This document shows positions 56,111 to 64,000 of a stretch of 64,000 nucleotides of DNA, piece by piece. Made by a program: the position numbers and the translations under genes. Every line of letters starts with the position of its first letter. Position 1 is the stretch's first letter. The DNA lies in contig NZ_BLAW01000001.1 in the NCBI RefSeq assembly GCF_009617895.1, positions 2,037,001 to 2,101,000 on the forward strand. The letters run 5' to 3'. Source of the DNA: Prolixibacter sp. SD074 (GTDB lineage Bacteria; Bacteroidota; Bacteroidia; Bacteroidales; Prolixibacteraceae). The notes beneath the pieces were generated by a model. It saw only the letters and a program-made list of their open reading frames with translations, was not told the DNA's origin and made no database searches.

Positions 56111-57031
56111 TCAGTTCACCTGAAACGTTGCGTCTCCTTTTTGAAAAAATGCTACAATCTGCGATGTAGCAGCTGTACCGGCATTGATATTTGCTTCATC
56201 TGTTTGGGCCCCCATTTTCCTGGCAGTGAAAACTACCCTTCCCGGGAAGCGTTTCTCAAGCAACTCCCGATTGTCAGGAGCCACATCGGCAGCATAACGA
56301 AAATCTTCTCTTTCCTCAAGAACTTTCTCCAAATCAGCCTCGTTGATAATCTCTTTCCGGGCAGTATTGACCAGAATAGCGCATTTCGGCATCATCATCA
56401 TCAATTCCCGATTGATAATTCCCCGGGTATCACGATTCCCCGGAATATTCAGCGAGACGACCTGGGACGAAGAGAACAAATCTATCGGACCATCAGCGTA
56501 ACGGATGCCTTGTTCGGTAGCTTGTTCCGGGCTAAGCGTCGGGCTGCATCCCATCACATCCATACCAAAACCTTTGGCGATGCGGGCCAGATGCATTCCA
56601 ATGTTCCCGTACCCCATAATGCCAAACGTTTTGCCCAGTAACTCAGTTCCGGCATTTCCGTTAAATCCGTTTCGAACCAGATACAGCAGCAGGGCAAATG
56701 TCAATTCGGCAACAGCGTTTGAATTTTGTCCAGGCGTATTCATGACAACAATGCCCTTTTTGCTTGCAGTTTCAATATCTATGTTATCATAACCGGCTCC
56801 GGCACGAACCACGATCTCCAATTCGGAGGCAGCATTCAGGACTTCAGCATCACACTGGTCGCTCCTGACAATTAAAGCGTGTACATCGGCTACTGCCGCC
56901 AGAAGTTCTGCTTTATCCGAATATTTTTCTAACAACCGCAATTCATAACCCGCCGCCTCAACAACCGCTCTCATGCGGCCAATCGCCTCACTGGCAAAAG
57001 GTTTAACGGTTGCAACCAATACTTTTTTCAT
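56111..57031 (-). CDS. serA: D-3-phosphoglycerate dehydrogenase (short, lysine type)
   Basis: 306 residues, without a C-terminal ACT domain. The NAD site is GYGNIGMHLARIA (about 140). The catalytic Arg and Glu regions are VNTARKEIINE and DVAPDN. The usual catalytic His (in HxGAxT) is replaced by K272 in RKMGAQTDEAN. Lysine-type short PGDHs are known, for example in Entamoeba histolytica, so the enzyme is likely active. It oxidises 3-phosphoglycerate in the first step of serine synthesis. Lack of an ACT domain suggests no serine feedback. A terminator separates it from serC. Confidence 0.9.
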   Translation of the reverse strand: MKKVLVATVKPFASEAIGRMRAVVEAAGYELRLLEKYSDKAELLAAVADVHALIVRSDQCDAEVLNAASELEIVVRAGAGYDNIDIETASKKGIVVMNTPGQNSNAVAELTFALLLYLVRNGFNGNAGTELLGKTFGIMGYGNIGMHLARIAKGFGMDVMGCSPTLSPEQATEQGIRYADGPIDLFSSSQVVSLNIPGNRDTRGIINRELMMMMPKCAILVNTARKEIINEADLEKVLEEREDFRYAADVAPDNRELLEKRFPGRVVFTARKMGAQTDEANINAGTAATSQIVAFFQKGDATFQVN

Positions 57032-57085
57032 GTTTGAGTCAGTTTTTTGTAATCACCTGAAAAAGGTACAGCTACCGTCTGAGGG

Positions 57086-57108
57086 AATCAATGATCGAAA
57101 TCAATGAT
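57086..57108. repeat. Tandem direct repeat upstream of serA
   Basis: AATCAATGAT occurs twice (57086-57095 and 57099-57108) with a CGA spacer, a 13-bp period. It lies 55-77 bp before serA and after the serC terminator. It may be a regulator site. Confidence 0.4.
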
Positions 57109-57118
57109 TCAGATCACG

Positions 57119-57147
57119 AAAAAGGCGAGAAAGATTCTCGCCTTTTT
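57119..57147. terminator. Perfect 13-bp terminator hairpin between serC and serA
   Basis: AAAAAGGCGAGAA, loop AGA, TTCTCGCCTTTTT. It lies 12 nt past the serC stop. It can act in both directions; on the minus strand it would end or attenuate serC mRNA before serA. Confidence 0.85.
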
Positions 57148-57158
57148 CGGTTATTTTA

Positions 57159-58229
57159 TTAGTGTTTGGCTTCAAATTCCTTCATCGCCTCAACCAATAC
57201 TTCCACACTTTCAATCGGCATGGCATTGTAAATCGAAGCCCTGAATCCACCAACACTACGGTGGCCTTTTATACCAACAATATTGTGTGCAGCTGCAATT
57301 TCAAGGAATTCCTTCTCAAACTCCTCGTATCCGGAGGACATCACAAATGTTACGTTCATCCGCGAACGATCTTCCGGGTTCGGAATATTCGGAACAAACA
57401 TCTTGTTGCGATCCAATTCATCGTACAGCAACTTAGCTTTTGCAATGTTTTTCTTTTCCATTTCTTTGATGCCACCATTGTCTTTCAACCAGCGAAGTGT
57501 CATCAATGCAGCAAATACCGGCACGGTCGGGGGCGTGTTGAACATCGATCCCTTGTCGATGTGCGTACGATAATCAATCATGGTAGGAATCGGACGATCA
57601 ACTTTACCCAAAATATCTTTCTTGATAATGACCAGGGTAACTCCCGACGGAGCCAGGTTCTTCTGTGCACCGGCGTAGATAACATCATATTTTTTGATGT
57701 CAATCGGGCGGCTGAAAATATCGGAAGACATATCGGCAACGATACGGGCCGGAACATCCAGATCTTCCAGAATTTCCGTACCAAAAATGGTATTGTTGGT
57801 GGTGATATGGAAATAATCGACATCCGCCGGAACTTCGTATCCACGTGGGATGTAGTTGAAATTCTTATCTTTTGACGATGCTACTTCAATAACCTCTCCG
57901 TAAAGTTTTGCTTCTTTAATCGCTTTGGAAGCCCAGGTACCCGTATTCAGGTAAGCTGCTTTTGTCTTCATCAGGTTGAATGGAACCATATAAAACTGTG
58001 TGCTGGCCCCTCCCTGGAGAAACAAAACTTCGTAGTCTGCAGGTACCTCCAAAAGTTCTTTCACGAGGTCCCTTGCTTCATCCATTACCGCAACAAACTC
58101 TTTGCTCCGGTGCGAAACTTCCATTACCGATAATCCGGTTCCGGCAAAATTCATAATAGCTTCGGCGGTCCGTTCCTTTGTGAATTCGGGCAGGATGGAA
58201 GGTCCTGCGTAAAAATTATGCGTTTTCAT
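57159..58229 (-). CDS. serC: Phosphoserine aminotransferase
   Basis: 356 residues of class V aminotransferase fold. N-terminal [22 protein letters not shown] (about 70), the PLP lysine in [12 protein letters not shown] (about 190), [13 protein letters not shown] near the C-terminus. It converts 3-phosphohydroxypyruvate and glutamate to phosphoserine. It precedes serA, separated by a strong hairpin, so serA probably has its own start or is read at lower level. The 241 bp upstream to gcvT are AT-rich with only a weak CCTGA/TCAGG hairpin. Confidence 0.95.
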   Translation of the reverse strand: MKTHNFYAGPSILPEFTKERTAEAIMNFAGTGLSVMEVSHRSKEFVAVMDEARDLVKELLEVPADYEVLFLQGGASTQFYMVPFNLMKTKAAYLNTGTWASKAIKEAKLYGEVIEVASSKDKNFNYIPRGYEVPADVDYFHITTNNTIFGTEILEDLDVPARIVADMSSDIFSRPIDIKKYDVIYAGAQKNLAPSGVTLVIIKKDILGKVDRPIPTMIDYRTHIDKGSMFNTPPTVPVFAALMTLRWLKDNGGIKEMEKKNIAKAKLLYDELDRNKMFVPNIPNPEDRSRMNVTFVMSSGYEEFEKEFLEIAAAHNIVGIKGHRSVGGFRASIYNAMPIESVEVLVEAMKEFEAKH

Positions 58230-58470
58230 AGTAGGGGAATATTGAATTATATTTAGACAACTAAAAATTGAGAACTGTCAATCAAATTAATGTAACCTTC
58301 ACTGCCTTAAAATCGAATAATCTTTCAGTTTTTCAACTGATTAAAAAGTTTACAAGCAGTATATTTCAGGTCACTTTTATTAAAGACTGTAAAATTATAA
58401 CAAATATGAATTTCCTGACAATTATCAGGATAAATGATCTTAAAATTTACAGTATTTTAAACCATTCAAT

Positions 58471-59553
58471 TTAAATAAACGGCAATTTGACCACTTTTGC
58501 TTTCAATTTCTTATTTCGTACGCGGATGAAAATTTCCGTTCCCAATTTGGTATAACCGGTTTTCAGGTATCCCAGACCAATTCCGATGCCCCGAACCGGC
58601 GACATGCTTCCGGAGGTTACTTCACCAATTACTTCACCATCCTCGTTCATTATTTCATAACCATGCCTGGGAATACCGCGGTCAATCATTTCAAATCCAC
58701 GCAAACGACGGGTTACGCCTTCTTCTTTCTGGCTGGCCAGTAAGTCCTTATCAATGAAATCTTTCTCGTCGGTGAATTTCGTAATCCAGCCCAGGCCGGC
58801 TTCAATCGGCGATGTGGTATCGTCGATATCGTTTCCGTACAAGCAGAATCCCATTTCCAGACGAAGCGTGTCGCGTGCACCCAAACCAATGGGCTTGATG
58901 CCTTCTTCTTTTCCGGCTTCGAAAATGGCATTCCAAATGGCGTCAGCATGTTTGTTTTCGAAATAAAGTTCGAAACCTCCGGCCCCGGTATAGCCTGTAG
59001 CCGAAATAATCACATTCGGAATTCCGGCAAATTCGCCTACCGTGAAGGTGTAGTATTTGATAACAGATAAATCAACTTTAGTCAGTTTTTGTAAAACCCC
59101 GGTTGCTTTGGGGCCCTGAATGGCCAGCTGGCTAATTTCACCGGAAGCGTTTTCCATTTTCGCACCGACGGAATTTTGGCTGACCAACCATTGCCAGTCT
59201 TTTTCGATGTTAGCTGCATTGACTACCAGCATGTATTTTTCAGGCTCAACGGAATAAACCAATAAGTCGTCCACGATGCCGCCCTTCCCGTTAGGCAAGC
59301 AGGAATACTGTGCCTGCCCGGGTGCTAATTTTGAAGCATCGTTGGAAGTTACCTTTTGAATAAAGGCCAAAGCCTGCGGACCGGTTACCCAAAACTCTCC
59401 CATGTGCGACACGTCAAAAACACCGACACCATTGCGCACGGCCATGTGTTCATCCTTAATTCCGGAATATTCGATTGGCATTTCAAAACCAGCAAACTCA
59501 ACTATTTTAGCCCCGTTGCTGTTATGAATGTCGAAAAATGCGGTTCTTTTCAT
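58471..59553 (-). CDS. gcvT: Aminomethyltransferase (glycine cleavage T protein)
   Basis: 360 residues. Folate-binding motifs DVSHMGEF (about 48), the [11 protein letters not shown] loop (about 190) and [12 protein letters not shown] (about 227) are intact. The GcvT_C beta-barrel is at 280-360. It takes the aminomethyl group from H-protein and forms methylene-THF and ammonia. gcvH and gcvP are not adjacent. Together with serA/serC nearby it points to serine-glycine one-carbon flux. Confidence 0.94.
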   Translation of the reverse strand: MKRTAFFDIHNSNGAKIVEFAGFEMPIEYSGIKDEHMAVRNGVGVFDVSHMGEFWVTGPQALAFIQKVTSNDASKLAPGQAQYSCLPNGKGGIVDDLLVYSVEPEKYMLVVNAANIEKDWQWLVSQNSVGAKMENASGEISQLAIQGPKATGVLQKLTKVDLSVIKYYTFTVGEFAGIPNVIISATGYTGAGGFELYFENKHADAIWNAIFEAGKEEGIKPIGLGARDTLRLEMGFCLYGNDIDDTTSPIEAGLGWITKFTDEKDFIDKDLLASQKEEGVTRRLRGFEMIDRGIPRHGYEIMNEDGEVIGEVTSGSMSPVRGIGIGLGYLKTGYTKLGTEIFIRVRNKKLKAKVVKLPFI

Positions 59554-59717
59554 TTCACTGCTATTTTAAATTTGCCCGAAGAAACGATTGAAATAACTCA
59601 TTATGTGAACATTGCATCGCACTTCTATTTTTCTTTTACAAGATATGCCTGATGTGATGCAGACAAAGCTAAGCATTTTTCCTGCCGGGAAAGCTGAAAA
59701 TTATCAACTTGACATAA

Positions 59718-59790
59718 GGTTCTTTTCATACGTTTAAAATTTATAATTATGATCCATAATTTAATTCTAAATTTGAGAACGTATGGAACC
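59718..59790. repeat. Long imperfect palindrome 1 between gcvT and the Hpt gene
   Basis: CATACGTT (59727) pairs with AACGTATG (59778-59785), AAATTTA with TAAATTT, and AATTATG with CATAATT at the centre. GGTTC/GAACC extends the base of the stem past a 4-nt bulge. The 370-bp gap 59554-59923 otherwise holds palindrome 2 and a promoter box. Confidence 0.55.
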
Positions 59791-59801
59791 GCTTCGCTCT
59801 C

Positions 59802-59858
59802 ACATGAACTTTTTTTAATCATTGCCTTTGGCGAACTTTTGATTAAAAAAGTTCATGT
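59802..59858. repeat. Long palindrome 2 between gcvT and the Hpt gene
   Basis: ACATGAAC plus a T/A tract and AATCA (59802-59821) is mirrored by TGATTAAAAAAGTTCATGT (59840-59858) with a single-base length difference. The loop is about 18 bp. No poly-T tail fits a simple terminator. It ends 12 bp before the TATATTTG box of the Hpt gene. Confidence 0.55.
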
Positions 59859-59869
59859 TCGTTTCATTG

Positions 59870-59877
59870 TATATTTG
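59870..59877 (+). promoter_or_regulatory. Probable -7 box of the Hpt gene
   Basis: TATATTTG, 46 nt before the ATG at 59924. Confidence 0.5.
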
Positions 59878-59923
59878 ATTTTGTAATTTATAATTGATAG
59901 AATAGTCCCCTAAAAGAGAATAC

Positions 59924-60268
59924 ATGGCATATACTGACCTGAATTACCTGCGCAATGTGACGGGTGGAGAACCCGAAATTATACGTGAAATGATTGAATT
60001 GTTCATCAGCCAGGTCCCTGAGTTTTCCGAAAACCTGAATAACTACCTGGCTGAAAAGAAATTTCTCGAACTGGGGAAAGAGGCCCACAAAGCCAAATCT
60101 TCCGTTCTGGTTGTCGGAATGGAACAGTTGGCAAAGGACCTGAAAACGCTCCAACTTCTTACGCTTGACGGCAAAGGCGAAAAAACTTACGCCGATTACG
60201 TCAAAGAGTTCGACAAGCAATGCAACGCAGCTGTGGGTGAATTAAAACTGGAACTGGAAAAACTCTAA
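59924..60268 (+). CDS. Single-domain histidine phosphotransfer (Hpt) protein
   Basis: 114 residues, a four-helix Hpt domain. The phospho-acceptor is H55 in KEAHKAKSS, matching HxxKxS. N-terminal LRNVTGGEPEIIREMIELF is typical of the first helix. It relays phosphate between a hybrid sensor kinase and a response regulator in the cytosol. No kinase or regulator gene is nearby, so it is an orphan. A SixA-type Hpt phosphatase is encoded at 41709. It converges with the hydrolase gene with a 7-nt gap. Confidence 0.88.
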   Translation: MAYTDLNYLRNVTGGEPEIIREMIELFISQVPEFSENLNNYLAEKKFLELGKEAHKAKSSVLVVGMEQLAKDLKTLQLLTLDGKGEKTYADYVKEFDKQCNAAVGELKLELEKL

Positions 60269-60275
60269 GGGAAAG

Positions 60276-61286
60276 CTACGGACGAACCGGCGTCATGTGT
60301 AATACATCGTCGGCAAAATGCCATGTAGCTTTCTCAACCTGCGGAACAGCTCCCGAGGTGAGTTGACATGCGATGGTGTGCACACCTGCTTCCGGAAATG
60401 CTTTTTTCACCTTGTCATTGGACGGCGTTCCGATTTCGGAAAACATTTTCAACTCGGCCCCTACATCGACCGTGGGGTCCTGATGCTCCTCATCTTTGTA
60501 GTAGTAACCCAAAAAAACCGGACATTTCACTTTCTCAAATACCGGTTTTTTCATCCCGGCATCGAGTAGTTGCTGAAGGTAAACAGTTGCTTCAGCCCGG
60601 TAACGCGTGTACCAGTATTGCCCGATTTTACTGTTCGGATCATCCCCGGTAATCCGGTATTTGCCTCCATAAACTAATCTGGCTGCCTGCAGTCCCCAGG
60701 GTTTCGACAGAATCAATCCGGCTGATGTCTGACGGATTTTGATATTTGGCGAATAGAGAATCAAACCGTCAATCATTTGTGGGAAACTGGCGTCCAGCAT
60801 CAAGCTCAACGTCCCACCGGTCGAGGTACTCATGATGATTACCTTTTCCCCCAGCCGGCTGGCAATTAGCAGGGCCTCTTTCGCCGTTTCGTACAAATTA
60901 TCAGGCGTCATATCCAGCAAAGGCTCACCGGTTACCAGTCCATGTCCGGCTAACCGTGCAAAATAGGCATTGCAGCCATATCGCCTGGCAAAGTCAGCAT
61001 TAACCGGATAACCTTCGTAGTAACTGGCCGAAAAGCCGGGCAGATACAGCAAGGCATAATCCGTTTTTCGATGAACGGAATCATTTGCCCAGATAATGCG
61101 TGCTTCATTGTCCGGCTTCGTTTTCACCGAAGACTCTTTTTTATTCACATACCACGCAACCGAATCCAGTGAAACCGGAATCTTTGGCAGCGAATTATTC
61201 AATTCGGGTTTCGGCATTACCGGCCCCAGCAAATAAACAATCACCAGAACAGCGATAACCACAAACGGGATGTATCTTCTTTTCAT
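60276..61286 (-). CDS. Membrane-anchored alpha/beta hydrolase
   Basis: 336 residues. One N-terminal membrane segment (about 5-24) anchors a periplasmic alpha/beta hydrolase. The LLYLPGFSASYYEG oxyanion region is near 78, and AGHGL near 113. The nucleophile elbow is STSTGG (about 155), a variant of GxSxG with S in place of the first G. The catalytic His is probably in VHTIACQLTSG near the C-terminus. An esterase or lipase-like role is likely; the substrate is unknown. The repeat array at 61416-61796 lies 130 bp upstream. Confidence 0.82.
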   Translation of the reverse strand: MKRRYIPFVVIAVLVIVYLLGPVMPKPELNNSLPKIPVSLDSVAWYVNKKESSVKTKPDNEARIIWANDSVHRKTDYALLYLPGFSASYYEGYPVNADFARRYGCNAYFARLAGHGLVTGEPLLDMTPDNLYETAKEALLIASRLGEKVIIMSTSTGGTLSLMLDASFPQMIDGLILYSPNIKIRQTSAGLILSKPWGLQAARLVYGGKYRITGDDPNSKIGQYWYTRYRAEATVYLQQLLDAGMKKPVFEKVKCPVFLGYYYKDEEHQDPTVDVGAELKMFSEIGTPSNDKVKKAFPEAGVHTIACQLTSGAVPQVEKATWHFADDVLHMTPVRP

Positions 61287-61415
61287 CTTCTGAAGTTTCT
61301 TAATTCAACAGCTATTTTAATCAAATGCTATATGGCTGATAAAATTTAATTGCCTGAATTGTTTCGTCTCACTTCCAACGCGGCTTATCCACTATAAACA
61401 AGCATTGTACCATCG

Positions 61416-61796
61416 CCCCATAACATCGTCAAATAACGTAACCAGGGGGTTGAATAACCCCGTTACCCCGTCAGGTAACCCCATTTACCCCGTCACATGA
61501 CCCCGTTTACCCCGTCAGGTAACCCCGTCGACGCGGTAAATTACTGCGTTGGCGCGATGAATTACCCCGACAAAGGGGTCATTCTACGCGTTGACGGGGT
61601 CTTTTACCGCGTGAATGGGGTTATGGTACCCCGCCGACGGGGCCCACAACCGCGTTGACGGGGTAATTTATCGCGCCAACGAGGTCCAGTCACTGCTTCA
61701 CCGGAGTATTTCTCCGCACCGGCCTGGTTTTAAATCCCGCCGAGGGAGTAATTTACGGTACCGATCCTAAAAAATCCCGGTATCACGGGTAAAATG
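61416..61796. repeat. Phased array of about 18 degenerate 21-bp dyad units
   Basis: Units begin at 61416, 61437, 61458, 61479, 61501, 61523, 61544, 61565, 61587, 61607, 61629, 61650, 61671, 61693, 61714, 61736, 61756 and 61776. Spacing is always 20-22 bp, mean 21.2. The consensus is CCCCGTTGACGGGG followed by TAATTTA. Units differ greatly, yet the C-block, G-block and T/A-rich spacer keep their phase. The first five units are C-block rich (two CCCC per unit in three of them); later ones show the full CCCC...GGGG dyad, often with CGCG in place of CCCC. Length changes between units break any reading frame. The 531-bp gap holds nothing else I can identify. The array starts 21 bp past the stop of the PEP/pyruvate-binding gene. 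Confidence 0.85.
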
Positions 61797-61817
61797 AAAG
61801 TATAACCAGCCTCGTTA

Positions 61818-64000
61818 CTATTCCGGGCTGACCTCTGCCCCACCGGAGTTATATTCTTCAAACCGGATAATGGCTGTTCGCTCCCGTCCATTCATCAGGA
61901 TTTCCAACTCATTTTTGAACCGTACGTGCTTCACGAATTTGCTCTCCCAAATCACTTCCTGCCTTTTCAGTATATCGAGATTCAGAAAGTTTTCTTTCGT
62001 CTTATAAGGAATGGAGAAATACCCAACATTCATTGAGGTTACATTATGGAAGAAATGCGAGCCCAATGATGCATCCAGCGGAAAATCAGGCAACCCCATT
62101 TCAATAATCACCCGGGCATTGTTGATGTTCGCCCAGATAACCGGGATACCCGTAAACGGATCATGCGTTCCCCAGCGACCAGGGCCAATCAACACAAACT
62201 TTCGTCCCTCTCTTCCCAGCCGGTTGTTCACTTCCACTATATCCCTGGCAATAGCCCTTGTTGCCGTCCGGTCAAAAGTATCGGCGTCCACGTAAACGAC
62301 ATCCCGAATTCCTTCAATTCGTCCATGCCCCATCCCCCGACGGGAGATCATCAGCATATTCTCCTGTTCCATTGCCCCCAAGTCGATTTTTATCTCCTCT
62401 TCCTGCCGGATAAGTGGCTTAATCTGCAACAAATAAAAAGTAGGCAAGCCATATTCACCATTCTCCAGTTCCAGGGAATACTCGAGTTCGACCGGCGAGC
62501 CCATCGCTTGTTTGAAAAGGTTCAGTAATAACTGCAACGTATCCGACAGCGGAAATTGGTCATATTTCAGAATATTGGCAAAATCGATCACCCGCGGCCC
62601 CTTTTGATCGATTCCCGGAACCAAATAATCATTCTCCACATCATACGTGGAGGCACAATGGGTCAATACACCGTCCTTTTCCGCTTCAATTATCCGATAT
62701 TGCTTAATCGCAGCATCTTCACCATCCCGGGTCAGATCAAATGATTCACGGGTCATATCGATGGCGTAAAACTCGCCTTGTGAATCCCGGACCATATCAT
62801 GAACCGAACTGTTATTCAGGTTTGGATATTTAGGGCAAAAGCGGAAGGCTTTCTCCCCTCCTACGACCAGCATTCCCAAGCCAACACCAGCTACGGCAAA
62901 GCCATCCTCCGGTTCCATGTAGGAATATGGGTAGTAATTAAACGACTGCGCCACTCCACTCATGGTTGGATAAAACTTATTGTTTCGCTCGTGACCAACT
63001 ACTTCCTGAATGATTACGGCCATTTTCTCTTCTTCGATTTTATAGTTGATGGCTTCGAAATAGGAAATAGCATTGGGCGTAAAGATGGAGGAATAAACCA
63101 GTTTCACGGCTGTCATTAATTGTTCAAAACGAACATCCATGTCCGGGTGATTATTCGGAATCAGGTATGTGGAATAGACTCCGGAAAATGGCCGCAGAAG
63201 CGAATCCTCGAACAATCCACTGGAACGAATGGCCAATGGCCGATCCATCTGTTTGATGTACTGGAATAATCGCTCTTTCAATGTCATGCTCAATTCGGCG
63301 TCCAGGAACTTATCGCGAACGACACTGTAATCCTGGTAATGATGGTATGCTATATGATACAGATTATTCAATTCCAGAAATTTATCGAACTCAATCGCAC
63401 CAATTATCGCGGTAGCGGGAAGACGAATATTGACACCTGGAATCAACTTTTTCAAATCGATGTTCTCGATCAGGTTACTGATGAAAGCCAAACCACGTCC
63501 CTTTCCACCCAGCGAGCCTCTTCCCAGCCGAACAATATAACGGTTGCCTTTCACCACTTGCGGATCGAAATTGACGATGCGCCCCCGGTTTTTCTGCTCC
63601 CTGACTTTATTGAATACATTTAAACATAAATCCCGAATACGGCCCGGATCATCGAAATCTTCGACACGGTACGGTAAAAGTTCCTCGGCCATATTGATTT
63701 CACCGCGGGCCATTAACCAGGTGGAAAAAGCATTTTGCTTTGCATGATACACCAACGACTCAACCGGAACTTTAATGATCAACTCCTCGAATTCGTGCAG
63801 ATTTCGTGCTACAGCAATTTTTTCACCCTGCCCGTTACGGAAAACGAAATCGCCGAATCCCAACTTATAGTTAATGAATTCACTAATATCCAGTGCCAGA
63901 CTATCTGAATTTTTGTTAATGAAATCTGCGCCAATATCTTTTGCCCGCCCGGCATTGGTTACGTCGTGCGACTGAAGCAAAATAGGAATCGGGAAACGAA
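61818..64000 (-). CDS. PEP/pyruvate-binding domain protein with receiver-like N-terminus (cut by window edge)
   Basis: The frame is open through base 64000, so the gene starts outside; a TTG at 63980 is not the real start. The visible 727 residues begin with a receiver-like end (PIPILLQSH, then AKDIGADFINKNS). A linker region follows, then a PPDK/PEP-synthase N-terminal ATP-grasp domain (RLGRGSLGGKGRGLAF, then RPLAIRSSGLFEDS and SGVYSTYL). The C-terminal part is unfamiliar, with GPGRWGTHDPFTGIPV. I see no PEP-utiliser swivelling-His domain (GGxxSH) or PEP-binding barrel, so it is not a complete PEP synthase. It may be a phosphotransfer or regulatory protein. The 21-bp array lies at its 3' end. 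Confidence 0.8.
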   Translation of the reverse strand, partial: RFPIPILLQSHDVTNAGRAKDIGADFINKNSDSLALDISEFINYKLGFGDFVFRNGQGEKIAVARNLHEFEELIIKVPVESLVYHAKQNAFSTWLMARGEINMAEELLPYRVEDFDDPGRIRDLCLNVFNKVREQKNRGRIVNFDPQVVKGNRYIVRLGRGSLGGKGRGLAFISNLIENIDLKKLIPGVNIRLPATAIIGAIEFDKFLELNNLYHIAYHHYQDYSVVRDKFLDAELSMTLKERLFQYIKQMDRPLAIRSSGLFEDSLLRPFSGVYSTYLIPNNHPDMDVRFEQLMTAVKLVYSSIFTPNAISYFEAINYKIEEEKMAVIIQEVVGHERNNKFYPTMSGVAQSFNYYPYSYMEPEDGFAVAGVGLGMLVVGGEKAFRFCPKYPNLNNSSVHDMVRDSQGEFYAIDMTRESFDLTRDGEDAAIKQYRIIEAEKDGVLTHCASTYDVENDYLVPGIDQKGPRVIDFANILKYDQFPLSDTLQLLLNLFKQAMGSPVELEYSLELENGEYGLPTFYLLQIKPLIRQEEEIKIDLGAMEQENMLMISRRGMGHGRIEGIRDVVYVDADTFDRTATRAIARDIVEVNNRLGREGRKFVLIGPGRWGTHDPFTGIPVIWANINNARVIIEMGLPDFPLDASLGSHFFHNVTSMNVGYFSIPYKTKENFLNLDILKRQEVIWESKFVKHVRFKNELEILMNGRERTAIIRFEEYNSGGAEVSPE

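Noticed and set aside
61498-61659. A 53-codon open frame inside the 21-bp array
   Set aside because: It follows the periodic repeat only where units happen to be 21 bp, has no start context, and unit lengths of 20 and 22 break the frame before and after. The array is treated as non-coding.
61416-61796. CRISPR array
   Set aside because: There is no exact repeat of 24 bp or more, no unique spacers of about 30 bp and no cas gene in the window. Units diverge along their whole length.

Overview
The window looks like chromosomal core DNA of a member of the Bacteroidota, most likely Bacteroidales/Marinilabiliales (Prolixibacteraceae-like). This is inferred from gene content: fused FeoA-FeoB, the aroQ/xerD divergent pair, DUF1599 and DoxX/BT_3928-type genes before tpiA, DUF5686, DUF4159 next to rsmE, a PorT-like barrel, the serC-serA-DUF1015 cluster and a PPi-dependent phosphofructokinase. 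Likely -7 boxes have the Bacteroidota form TAnnTTTG, and Shine-Dalgarno sequences are weak or absent. I see no insertion sequence, prophage, rRNA operon or CRISPR array. Both ends cut through genes.

Layout. 1-4310 (minus): LysM protein (cut at the left edge), then a DHOD-like flavoprotein with both subunits of an NfnAB-type NADH/ferredoxin:NADP oxidoreductase. 4593-8288 (plus): DksA/TraR zinc finger, SUI1 factor, SNF2 helicase. 8289-8840: a G-free ACTAAC tract and two tRNA-Arg(ACG) genes, each with its own terminator. 8926-9961 (minus): thiamine-binding protein and an unknown protein. 10121-12838 (plus): ferrous iron uptake. 12894-17176: Fe-alcohol dehydrogenase, an unknown membrane protein, a GIN-domain pseudogene, and ornithine carbamoyltransferase with carbamate kinase. 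17488-25697: ftsK, lolA-like, pyk, aroQ, xerD, pckA. 25753-33795: epimerase, PBP1A, GH125, mscS, cdaA, folP. 33925-43630: DUF1599, DoxX, tpiA, DUF5686, prmA, phosphodiesterase, SPOR, sixA, rsmE, DUF4159. 43895-53906: pfp, zinc ribbon, ECF sigma factor, uvrA, MATE, HEAT protein, a second DHOD-like gene, yggS. 54076-64000: barrel protein, DUF1015, serA, serC, gcvT, Hpt, an alpha/beta hydrolase and a PEP/pyruvate-binding protein cut at the right edge.

How the genes work together. Several act at the PEP/pyruvate node and in glycolysis (pfp, tpiA, pyk, pckA, the PEP/pyruvate-binding protein). NfnAB, the iron alcohol dehydrogenase, carbamate kinase and FeoAB fit a fermentative, redox-flexible, at least facultatively anaerobic cell. 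serA/serC and gcvT serve serine and one-carbon metabolism.

The most unusual element is an apparently non-coding array at 61416-61796. It holds about 18 diverged units of 20-22 bp, each built around a C-rich/G-rich dyad, with phase kept over about 380 bp. It lies directly 3' of the PEP/pyruvate-binding gene. Other structures worth attention are a 12-bp perfect dyad around the feoAB promoter, two long palindromes between gcvT and the Hpt gene, and the ACTAAC tract with a possible small RNA at 8288-8391.
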